Assembly: GCA_019694455.1 (NCBI GenBank)
Contig: JAIBBY010000012.1
Coordinates: 1 to 64,000 of the forward strand
DNA from: Pirellulales bacterium
GTDB taxonomy: Bacteria; Planctomycetota; Planctomycetia; Pirellulales; JAEUIK01
Length of the DNA: 64,000 nucleotides
Reading direction: 5' to 3'
The position numbers were made by a program, and so were the translations under genes. Shown here one piece after another: positions 51,107-59,046 of this stretch; position 1 is the first letter of the stretch, and each line of letters starts with the position of its first letter. A model generated the notes under the pieces. That model searched no databases. It saw nothing but the letters and a program-made list of their open reading frames with translations, and was not told where the DNA came from.

Positions 51107-53002
51107 CTACCCGTTGAGTTCGCTGGCTTCTTCCCAGTGCTCCATGAGTCGAGTGATGGCGTTTCGTTCTTCGGCGATCTGCGACTTCGCCTCGCGCAGT
51201 CGCTCGCCACTGCGATACACCTCGGGATCGGCGAGTGAGGCCTCCAGCGCGGCGGCGCGCGTCTCGCGCTCGGCAATCTCTTTTTCGATATCCGACGCCT
51301 TGCGATACGGAAAACGCCGCTTGCGACGGGACACATTTTCCGCCGGCCTCGGCGGCACGACGGGCTGTTGCTCGCGCGTCGCGTCATCGGCCTTCCTGGG
51401 ACCGGCGTCCAGCGCCGCCAGATGCAAATATGTTTCGTAGTTGCCTTCAATCACCCGAAAGCGATTTGGCTCCACCACCAACAGATGATCGGCGACTCGG
51501 TTCAAGAAGTAGCGATCGTGGCTCACGAAAAGCACTGTGCCGTCATACGCCAAAAGCGCCCGCTCCAAGGCGTCGCGGGCCCACAGGTCCAGATGATTCG
51601 TCGGCTCGTCGAGCACCAGAAAATTCGCGTCCGACGCCGACAGTTTGGCCAGCGCCGCGCGGCTGCGCTCGCCGCCGCTGAGACTCTTCACTTTTTGAAA
51701 GACCATGTCCCCCGTCAGGCCAAAGCGGGCTAACAGGTCGCGCCGCTGCGGCTCGCGAAACTCCTTGTGCGCCGGCCGGATGGCGTCGACCACCAGTTCT
51801 TCATCGCTCACCAGGTCAAGCCGTTGGTCGTAGTAGCCAAACTTGACTCCCGTCCCGATGATCGCTTGCCCCTCATCCGGCCGCTCCTCGCGAACGATAC
51901 ACCGCAAGAGCGTGGTCTTGCCGGTTCCGTTGGGCCCCAAAATTCCCCAACGCTGGCCGCGCAGCACGTCCCAACTCAAGTCTTGAAACAGCGGTCGATC
52001 GTAACTCTTTGACAGGTGCTCCACCCGCAAGGCCACATCGCCCGATCGCGACGCGGGCGGAAAACCAAAGGCCGGCGACTCGATCGCCTTGGGAGGATTG
52101 ACGCGCTCGACGCGGGCCAGCTTCTTCTCGCGATCCTTGGCCTGGGCGCTCTTTTGGCCATACGCGTTGCGGCGAATGAAGTCCTGAGTCTTGGCGATGA
52201 ACTCTTGCTGCTTCTCCCAGGTACGGCGCTGCACTTCGAGCCGCTCGGCCTTTTGCCGCCAATACGCCGAGAAGTTCCCCACGTAACGATCGATCGTGCC
52301 GTGAAATAATTCCAGCGTGTGATTGGTGACCTTGTCCAGAAAGTAGCGGTCGTGACTGACGACGATCATCGCCTGCTGGCTCTGCGCCAGAAAGCTCTCC
52401 AACCACTGAGTGGCGTCGATATCGAGGTGATTCGACGGCTCGTCGAGCAACAACAGGTCGGCCTCGGCGAGCAGCAGCTTTGCCAGTAGCAGACGATTCT
52501 GCTGGCCGCCGCTGAGCGTTTCGACCGGCTGCTGATACGCCTCACGGGCAAAGCCCAGGCCATCCAGCACATGCTCCACGCGATGATCGAGATGGTACGC
52601 GCCGCGGCGGTGAACTTCGTCTTGCAGCCGCTCGTAGCGAGCCGCCAAGCGATCGTGGTTGTCCGGGGTCGCGGTGGCCAGCGCATGCGCGGCGGCTTCG
52701 GCCTCATCGGCCAGATCGATCAATTCCGACAACCCACTATGCGCCTCCTGCCACAGCGTGCGACCGGCATCGAACGTGGGATGTTGTTCGAGGTAGGCCA
52801 TGCGGGCGGAGGAGTGCAACTCGCAGGCGCCGCGATCGGCGGCCAACTTGCCCGCGATAATCTTAATGAGTGTGCTTTTGCCGGCGCCGTTGGGGCCGAC
52901 GAGCCCGTGCTTCTCGCCGGGGCGCACCTCCAGCGCTACGCCGTCGAGCACTGGCTCAGGGCCGTAGTGCTTTGCCAGATCGTCGATTTGCAAGAGGATC
53001 AT
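51107..53002 (-). CDS. ABC-F family ATPase (Uup/EttA-like)
   Basis: The 631-residue protein has two ABC domains and no membrane segment. Domain 1: Walker A GLVGPNGAGKSTLIKI (about residue 34), signature LSGGQQNRLLLAKLLL, Walker B LLLLDEPSNHLDIDATQW. A charged linker follows (EKQQEFIAKTQDFIRRNAYG, the ABC-F P-site-tRNA-interaction region). Domain 2: GILGPNGTGKTTLLRC, LSGGERSRAALAKL, LVLDEPTNHLDLW. The C-terminal ~60 residues are a coiled coil (KASDIEKEIAERETRAAALE), as in Uup. ABC-F proteins act on ribosomes or, for Uup, on DNA-related processes; which applies is open. It is convergent with the AsmA-like gene (13 bp between stops). Confidence 0.93.
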   Translation of the reverse strand: MILLQIDDLAKHYGPEPVLDGVALEVRPGEKHGLVGPNGAGKSTLIKIIAGKLAADRGACELHSSARMAYLEQHPTFDAGRTLWQEAHSGLSELIDLADEAEAAAHALATATPDNHDRLAARYERLQDEVHRRGAYHLDHRVEHVLDGLGFAREAYQQPVETLSGGQQNRLLLAKLLLAEADLLLLDEPSNHLDIDATQWLESFLAQSQQAMIVVSHDRYFLDKVTNHTLELFHGTIDRYVGNFSAYWRQKAERLEVQRRTWEKQQEFIAKTQDFIRRNAYGQKSAQAKDREKKLARVERVNPPKAIESPAFGFPPASRSGDVALRVEHLSKSYDRPLFQDLSWDVLRGQRWGILGPNGTGKTTLLRCIVREERPDEGQAIIGTGVKFGYYDQRLDLVSDEELVVDAIRPAHKEFREPQRRDLLARFGLTGDMVFQKVKSLSGGERSRAALAKLSASDANFLVLDEPTNHLDLWARDALERALLAYDGTVLFVSHDRYFLNRVADHLLVVEPNRFRVIEGNYETYLHLAALDAGPRKADDATREQQPVVPPRPAENVSRRKRRFPYRKASDIEKEIAERETRAAALEASLADPEVYRSGERLREAKSQIAEERNAITRLMEHWEEASELNG

Positions 53003-53223
53003 GGAAACGCGCGCTGCTATTCAGGCCGTGACAGCCCACTGGAAAACCAACAATTTTGGCGAGCGAGCGCGATTCGGGCAATGAGCGCTAGCAGAAAACG
53101 GCTGCGATGCCGCACATTGGACGCCATTTTAAGTTTTGCGTCGCAATGAAACGACCCTGCTGCTCCGCTTCTCCATTGCTCGACAATCCCTAGAATTGGG
53201 GACCAGCCAACCCTCAAGCAACA

Positions 53224-54003
53224 ATGAACAACAAAGATCGGCAGCGCACGAGCCCGCCGCAGCGCATCGAACGCGAATTTGGCGTGCCGGTGCCGGGCGA
53301 GATACTCCCTCCCGAGCACTGGACGAAGACGGCGCTCAAGCGGCTGCCAGATGGACCGCTCGATTGGAACGAGCTTTTCGGCCGACAAGCGCCGCGCATC
53401 CTGGAACTAGGCTGCGGCAACGGTCGCTACCTCATCGGCAGCGCGCTGGCTCGGCCGCAGGCCGATCACATCGGTGTGGACGTGCTGCCGGTGGTAATTC
53501 GCTACGCCACGCGGCGAGGCAACCAACGAGGCTTGGCGAACCTTCGCTTCGCCGTGCGCGATGCCGAAAGTTTCGTCGCTCACAACGTGGCGCCGGGCAG
53601 CATCGACGAAATTCACATCTACCACCCGCAGCCGTACTACCATCCGGCGCAGGTTGGCAAGCGGTTGCTCAAGCCTGCGTTTCTCGCGGTGCTGCATGGA
53701 GCGCTCACGCCGGGAGGCAAGTTGTTTTTGCAGACCGATCATCCGGCGTATTGGCGCTACATTTTGTCGGCGGCGCCCCTATTCTTCGAATTTCGTGAGC
53801 GCGGCGAGCCGTGGCCCGACACGCCGCGCGGCCGCACACGGCGCGAGATTATCGCGCGGCGAGCGGGCTTGCCGATCTTTCGCGGCGAAGGGCGCGCTCG
53901 CACCGGTCTCGACGCCGCGGAAGCGCAGCGCATCGCCGAGTCACTACCGCCACCAGTGTTCAACGCCGATCGGCGACTGCAAGCGCTCGACCAGTTGGAG
54001 TGA
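53224..54003 (+). CDS. trmB: tRNA (guanine-N7-)-methyltransferase
   Basis: The 259-residue protein carries the TrmB pattern: SAM motif ILELGCGNGRYLIGSALARP, IGVDVLPVVIRYATRRGNQR, NLRFAVRDAESFV, and the TrmB-specific segment IDEIHIYHPQPYYHPAQVGK followed by RLLKPAFLAVL, equivalent to the usual DPWPKKRH region. FLQTDHPAYW follows. It methylates G46 in the tRNA variable loop. The N-terminal ~55 residues and the C-terminal ~60 are extra compared with the E. coli protein. The ATG at 53224 begins MNNKDRQRTSPPQR. The gene is convergent with ndk, 26 bp between the stops. Confidence 0.88.
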   Translation: MNNKDRQRTSPPQRIEREFGVPVPGEILPPEHWTKTALKRLPDGPLDWNELFGRQAPRILELGCGNGRYLIGSALARPQADHIGVDVLPVVIRYATRRGNQRGLANLRFAVRDAESFVAHNVAPGSIDEIHIYHPQPYYHPAQVGKRLLKPAFLAVLHGALTPGGKLFLQTDHPAYWRYILSAAPLFFEFRERGEPWPDTPRGRTRREIIARRAGLPIFRGEGRARTGLDAAEAQRIAESLPPPVFNADRRLQALDQLE

Positions 54004-54029
54004 ATAGCGACGAACCGTACGATTGGCCG

Positions 54030-54491
54030 TTAGCTTTCGTCGCCGGCGCGCAGCCACGGCGTGACGGTTGGCTCGTAAGCGCAAAGCTGGTCTTTGGTGA
54101 AGTACAGCTCAATTTCGCGGGCAGCGGCCTCGGGGCCGTCGGAGGCATGCACCAGGTTCATCTGGCGGCTGGAACTGAAATCGCCGCGAATGGTGCCGGC
54201 CGCCGCCTTCAATCCGCTGGTGGCGCCAAGCATTTCGCGCACTACGCGGATGGCTTCTAGCCCTTCGATCACCGCCGCCACGATTGGGCCGCCGGTGATG
54301 AACTTTTCGAGATTCGGATAGAACGGCTTGCTGACGTGCTCGGCATAGTGCTTCTTGGACAATTCCGGCGTGACCACCATCATGCGCATGGCGACCAGAT
54401 TGAGTCCCTTGTCCTCGAACCGAGTCAGAATGCGGCCGATCAACCGGCGTTGTACGCAATCGGGCTTGAGCAGAATGAGCGTGCGTTCCAT
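54030..54491 (-). CDS. ndk: Nucleoside diphosphate kinase
   Basis: The 153-residue product is a standard Ndk: ERTLILLKPDCVQRRLIGRI, FYPNLEKFITGGPIVAAVIE, and the active-site segment MNLVHASDGPEAAAREI with the phosphorylated histidine. GATSGLKAAAGTIRGDF also matches. It equilibrates nucleoside di- and triphosphates. GAGAGG seven bases before the ATG at 54491 supports the start. Compared with typical Ndk the C-terminus is slightly longer (TVTPWLRAGDES). Confidence 0.97.
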   Translation of the reverse strand: MERTLILLKPDCVQRRLIGRILTRFEDKGLNLVAMRMMVVTPELSKKHYAEHVSKPFYPNLEKFITGGPIVAAVIEGLEAIRVVREMLGATSGLKAAAGTIRGDFSSSRQMNLVHASDGPEAAAREIELYFTKDQLCAYEPTVTPWLRAGDES

Positions 54492-54604
54492 GACTGTGCC
54501 TCTCTCTGGGGGGCGCGGAGTCGGAAATTCGCGCCAGTTGTTTCGCTGGGAAAAGCGAGAGTTTAGGGAATTCGGCGACGCGGCTCAAGCCAGCGGCCAG
54601 CGCG

Positions 54605-55798
54605 TTAAATGCCCATCTGCTTCGCGATGATGTCGTACATCACCTCGGTGGCGCCGCCGCCGATGCGATCGAGTCGAATATCTCGGTAGGCGCGCTCGAT
54701 CTGGTATTCGGCGAAGTAGCCGTAGCCGCCGTGCAATTGCAGGCAATCGTCGATGATCCGAAACGCGGCTTCGCTGGCAAACGCCTTGGCCATGGCCACC
54801 TCCTTGAGCGAAGGTATGCCACGAACGACGCGCCAAGCGGTGGTGTAGGTCAGGTGCCGCATCGCCTCCAGCTCCATGTAGCTCTTGGCGAGTCGCTGCT
54901 TGGTGACTTGCATATCGGCCAATCGGCCGATGCCAAACGGACGCTCCTGGGCGTAGCGCACCGTGTGTTCCAATGCCCACTCGGCGGCGCCAATGCAGCC
55001 AGCGGCAATGACGAGGCGCTCGTTCTCGAAGCAACTCATGATTTGATAGAAGCCGCGGTTCTCCACCCCCAAAAGCGCATCGCCAGCGAGCGGGGCATTG
55101 TCAAAGGTCAAAAGACCAGTGTCGGAGGAGCGGCGCCCCAGCTTGCCTTTCATTTCCTCGATCAAGAAGCCCGGCGTCTCGCGAGGAACCAGAAACATGC
55201 TGATGCCGCGGTGGCCGGCCGAGGGATTGGTCTTGGCGGCGATGCAGAACATGTCGGCATGCAGCGAGTTGGTGATAAAGATCTTTGATCCATTGAGCTT
55301 CCAACCTTCGCCATCGCGGCGCGCGGTGGTCTCAATGGCCGACACATTGCTACCCGCGCCAGGCTCGGTAATGCCGAGCGCGGCAACCTTGCGCCCGGCA
55401 ACGAGGTCGGGCAGCCAGCGGCGCTTTTGGGCATCGCTGCCAAAACGCACCAGGTGCGGCATGGCGATCTCGCTGTGCGCGCCGTAACCCATGCCGATCC
55501 CCGAACAGCGCGCCCGCGATAGTTCTTCGGCGATGACGATTGCCATCCGCACATCGGCCCCGAGTCCGTCGTACTCCTCCGGAACGCAGTGGCCGAACAG
55601 ACCCAACTCGCCGCCGCGGAGAAACATGGACTTAGGGATGCGGCCGGCGGCCTCCCAGGCTTCGGCGTGCGGATCGACCTCGCGCTCGATGAACTGCCGA
55701 ACCGTGCGGCGCAGAATGTCGTGTTCTGCCGCGAACAGATAATGCGAGCCGTCGCTAGCGGCGGCGCCAGCATCGGGGTTGGAAGCGAGTGTCGCCAT
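54605..55798 (-). CDS. Acyl-CoA dehydrogenase
   Basis: The ATG at 55798 lies after GGGTGA and gives 397 residues; a TTG four codons earlier is less likely. The fold signatures are clear: ALGITEPGAGSNVSAIETTA (FAD and substrate region), WKLNGSKIFITNSLHADMFC, MKGKLGRRSSDTGLLTFDN, CLQLHGGYGYFAEYQIERAY and RIGGGATEVMYDIIAKQM. In this family the catalytic Glu is expected near GGATE. The enzyme oxidises acyl-CoA esters, passing electrons to ETF; chain length is not predictable. No other beta-oxidation gene is adjacent. Confidence 0.92.
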   Translation of the reverse strand: MATLASNPDAGAAASDGSHYLFAAEHDILRRTVRQFIEREVDPHAEAWEAAGRIPKSMFLRGGELGLFGHCVPEEYDGLGADVRMAIVIAEELSRARCSGIGMGYGAHSEIAMPHLVRFGSDAQKRRWLPDLVAGRKVAALGITEPGAGSNVSAIETTARRDGEGWKLNGSKIFITNSLHADMFCIAAKTNPSAGHRGISMFLVPRETPGFLIEEMKGKLGRRSSDTGLLTFDNAPLAGDALLGVENRGFYQIMSCFENERLVIAAGCIGAAEWALEHTVRYAQERPFGIGRLADMQVTKQRLAKSYMELEAMRHLTYTTAWRVVRGIPSLKEVAMAKAFASEAAFRIIDDCLQLHGGYGYFAEYQIERAYRDIRLDRIGGGATEVMYDIIAKQMGI

Positions 55799-56043
55799 TG
55801 ATTCACCCAAATCTGTACATGCAGGCCGTTTTCAGGCAGCAGCCAATCTAGCATCAGGCGCTGCGATTGTCCCTTGGCGCGCGGAATGCCGAGCGAAATC
55901 TCGCAGCCTTCCTAGATTGGCGCGCAAATCGGTAAGGCAGGGAGCATTTTCTAGTCAGCGAGAGTTTGACGAAAGTCTCGACTCTGACGGTCCGATAGAT
56001 TGGCCGAGCATAGACCATTTTGTTGGTAGTTCACTGCTATCGG

Positions 56044-57543
56044 ATGTCAGGCATGACTGCGAATCAGCGCAAGCACCTTGGTGGCGCCATCTCCGGATTG
56101 TTGGCGCTCATTTCTTGCTTTGGCTTGGCCGCCAACGCGCAGGCCGATGGCTGGCGTCGGCCTGGGACGACGGCCGAATCGTCGCCGCGTGAGACGGCCC
56201 GGCGTGAGACTCCGCCGCGCGCCATGCCGGCCGCCGAGCAGTCGCCGGCCAGCGAAGAAGGCCCTGCGCTCTTTGCCCCCGAAGCGGTGAAGGCAAGCTA
56301 CACACCTGCCCGGCGCGCGCCGCGCAAGCGATTGCCCGCGCCAGAACTACCGCCCGTCGAGGAGGTGCAAGATGCGCCGGACGACTGGGCCGAACAAGCA
56401 ATGCATCAGCGGCGCGGCGCCGATATGGAAGCCGGTGGAGTGGCGCCCGCTTCGCATCGCTCGATGGTGATCAACAATGCGCGTCAGGCGCCGCCATCGG
56501 CGTATTCGGGCGACCGTCCCACCGGGCCGACGCCGGCCCAAGAAGAACTTCCGCTGATTGATGATTCGCTGGAAACGGAACCTCGGTCGGGCGCACGTGG
56601 CCCCGCGCCGCCAATCAATGGCGATCAATTCTTGATGAGCGACGCTGATCCCGACTTCATGTTCGAAGACCAGCAATTTGGCGGTGATTGCGCGGAGTGT
56701 GGATCGTGCGATACTTGCGGGCCATCCTGCGGGGGCGGCGGATGCGGGCATCACGGTTGGCTTCAGAACCTCAGTGTGTTTGGCGGTTTTCATGCCTTCA
56801 AGGGACCAGTCGACCGTGGCCAAAACGGCAACTTCGGTTTGCATGAAGGCATCAACTGGGGCTCGGCCCTCTGGTACGCGCGGCGACTTGGGTACCAGGT
56901 GGGTGGTCAAATCTTGCACAGTGATTTGTCGGGCAACAACAACTTCTTTCGCACTTCGGCCAGCCGAACGCAGTACTTCATCACGGTGGGCATGTTCCAG
57001 CGAGCCATCGCCGGCGACCCCTGGCAATGGGGCGTGGCCTTCGACGGGCTGAACGACGAATACTTCGTCAATCAGCGCATGAGCAAGGTGCGCGCTGAGA
57101 TCAGCTTTGTCGGTTCGCAGGGTGAAGAACTCGGTTTTTGGACCAGTGTGGGCACCGACTCGGCGACTGCCAACTACGAGAACAACGGACAGTTGATCAC
57201 CACCACTTGGGAATCGGTCGATCTATTCGCGTTCTTCTATCGCAAGACGTTTAGCAATTTTGGCCAAGGTCGAGTGTGGGGCGGATTCACTGACACTTCC
57301 GATGGTCTGTTCGGCGGCGACTACCGCGTGCCGCTCGGCAATTATTTGGCCATCAGCGGCAACGCCAACTACCTGATCCCCAGTCAAGGGGGCGCGAACG
57401 GCGGGGTGAATCAGGAGTCGTGGAATCTGAGCATGAACCTGGTGTGGCACATCGGCGGCGGCGCCACCGCGTCGAGCTGCAGCCCTTGGCGGCCGCTGTT
57501 CGATGTGGCTGACAATTCGATCTTCATGATGCGGACGAAATAG
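56044..57543 (+). CDS. Exported planctomycete surface protein with Cys cluster and beta-rich C-terminus
   Basis: The start is uncertain (ATG 56044 or 56053; neither has a strong ribosome site). About 499 residues follow. A signal peptide (GGAISGLLALISCFGLAANA) precedes a proline/glutamate-rich, probably unfolded region to about residue 190. A short Cys/Gly cluster, CAECGSCDTCGPSCGGGGCG, sits at about 213-232 and is typical of planctomycete envelope proteins. The rest (about 235-480) is beta-rich with alternating aromatics (ALWYARRLGYQVGGQILHSD, TQYFITVGMFQRAIAG, LFAFFYRKTFSNFGQGRVWG) and could be an outer-membrane barrel or a surface sheet. I recognise the general family from planctomycetes (probably DUF6666) but cannot assign a function. 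Confidence 0.7.
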   Translation: MSGMTANQRKHLGGAISGLLALISCFGLAANAQADGWRRPGTTAESSPRETARRETPPRAMPAAEQSPASEEGPALFAPEAVKASYTPARRAPRKRLPAPELPPVEEVQDAPDDWAEQAMHQRRGADMEAGGVAPASHRSMVINNARQAPPSAYSGDRPTGPTPAQEELPLIDDSLETEPRSGARGPAPPINGDQFLMSDADPDFMFEDQQFGGDCAECGSCDTCGPSCGGGGCGHHGWLQNLSVFGGFHAFKGPVDRGQNGNFGLHEGINWGSALWYARRLGYQVGGQILHSDLSGNNNFFRTSASRTQYFITVGMFQRAIAGDPWQWGVAFDGLNDEYFVNQRMSKVRAEISFVGSQGEELGFWTSVGTDSATANYENNGQLITTTWESVDLFAFFYRKTFSNFGQGRVWGGFTDTSDGLFGGDYRVPLGNYLAISGNANYLIPSQGGANGGVNQESWNLSMNLVWHIGGGATASSCSPWRPLFDVADNSIFMMRTK

Positions 57544-57612
57544 GTCGGCGGACGGCTTGTTCGAGGCAGTAGCGCCGCGCCGGGCAACGCGTGGCTACCA
57601 CTGGCCAGACTG

Positions 57613-58950
57613 TTATGTCTGAGTCCTCGGCACGGCCCAATGCCCCTCGCGATACGTGCGACCGACCAGCCGATCGGCTTCGTTGTCGCCAACGATTCTT
57701 TCACTGGTCGAATCGAACTGAAGTTGGCGACCAACTCGGCAGGCGATGTTGCCGAGGTGGCAGAGCGCCGTAGAAAAGTGACTGATTTCGATGTCGGCGT
57801 TCGGGCGATTGCCCGATCGAATGCAATCGATGAAGTTGCGATGGTGGGGCGTTCCCAACTCGTCGGCCTTCATCGAATCGATCAGTTTGTTCTTGCGGCC
57901 ATATAACTGCCAGCCCGCCTTTTTACCGAGTACCAGCAAGCCATCAGTTCCATAGAAGGCATTGCCGTTCTCGTGCCCTTCTTGCACATACGGCGACCAA
58001 AGCCGCATCTCGAAAACAAGTTGCCGCTTGTGCCCGACTGTCCCATCGCCTGCGTACTCGAAGGCCACGTATTGCGTGTCGGGGAATTGTTGATCGTCGT
58101 CGAAGCGATACTTGCCGCCCAGCGCCGCGACTCGATTGGGATGGGATTCGACGCCGAGGCCCCAACGGGCGATATCGACTTCGTGAATGCCGTCGTTGCC
58201 CATGTCGCCAGTGCCGAAGTCGTGCCACCAATGCCAGCCGTAATGAAAACGATTGGCCTGAAAGGGAACAAACGGCGCCGGCCCGATCCAGGCGTCGTAA
58301 TCGACCCCGGCGGGCGGTTCGCTCGGTTGGACTCCGCGGCCAATCTCGCCGCGCAGTTGACTGTTCCAGGCCTTGGCGACCAACACATCGCCAATGGCGC
58401 CTTGCCGTAGTAGTTCAAACGCCTTTTGAATATGCGCGGCGCTACGGCTTTGCGTGCCGACCTGCACCACGCGATTGTGGCGGCGAGCGGCCTCGATCAT
58501 CATGCGCCCTTCGCGAATGTTGTGAGCGCAGGGCTTTTCGACATAGACGTGCTTGCCGGCCTGGCACGCCAGGATGGCCGCGGGTCCGTGCCAATGATCG
58601 GGTGTCGCGACGATGACGGCGTCTACCGATTTGTCGTCAAGCACTTGGCGGAGGTCGCTGACAACTTGCGGACGCTTTTGAGTGATTTCCTCAATCTTGG
58701 CGGCCGCCTCATGGGCACGGCTGGCATCCACATCGCAGACGTAGGCCAACTCGACGTCGGGTTGACCGGCAAAGCTGCGCGCCAGGAACGAGCCTTGTCC
58801 GCCACAACCGATCGCCCCAAACACCAGTCGCTCGCTGGCCTCCGCACGCGCGGCGCCCGGCACGGCCATCACCGCCGCGGCGACCGCGGCGCCGGCGAGA
58901 AAACCACGACGATCAGGCGCCGCGTCTGGGCGATCTTGGCCGAATTGCAT
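57613..58950 (-). CDS. Tat-exported Gfo/Idh/MocA family oxidoreductase
   Basis: The ATG at 58950 gives a Tat signal (DRRGFLAGAAVAAAVMAVPG, twin arginine), 445 residues in all; the frame is open 18 codons further without support. The Rossmann domain has FGAIGCGGQGSFLARSFAG and VIVATPDHWHGPAAILACQ, followed by KHVYVEKPCAHNI, the family signature. The C-terminal domain carries GWHWWHDFGTGDMGNDGIHE. The group is the planctomycete type of secreted or periplasmic oxidoreductase, often linked to sugar or inositol turnover; substrate unknown. Upstream on the same strand (62005 to 59047) is the PVC-type cytochrome gene, about 100 bp from this start, so they may be co-transcribed. Confidence 0.9.
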   Translation of the reverse strand: MQFGQDRPDAAPDRRGFLAGAAVAAAVMAVPGAARAEASERLVFGAIGCGGQGSFLARSFAGQPDVELAYVCDVDASRAHEAAAKIEEITQKRPQVVSDLRQVLDDKSVDAVIVATPDHWHGPAAILACQAGKHVYVEKPCAHNIREGRMMIEAARRHNRVVQVGTQSRSAAHIQKAFELLRQGAIGDVLVAKAWNSQLRGEIGRGVQPSEPPAGVDYDAWIGPAPFVPFQANRFHYGWHWWHDFGTGDMGNDGIHEVDIARWGLGVESHPNRVAALGGKYRFDDDQQFPDTQYVAFEYAGDGTVGHKRQLVFEMRLWSPYVQEGHENGNAFYGTDGLLVLGKKAGWQLYGRKNKLIDSMKADELGTPHHRNFIDCIRSGNRPNADIEISHFSTALCHLGNIACRVGRQLQFDSTSERIVGDNEADRLVGRTYREGHWAVPRTQT

Positions 58951-59046
58951 GTGCGAATCCCACAACGTGGCGAGAGTATGGCCGTAATGAGGACAGTGGA
59001 ACACACGGGCGATGGGTTCGCAAATTTGTCGCCGCGCAAGACGCGA

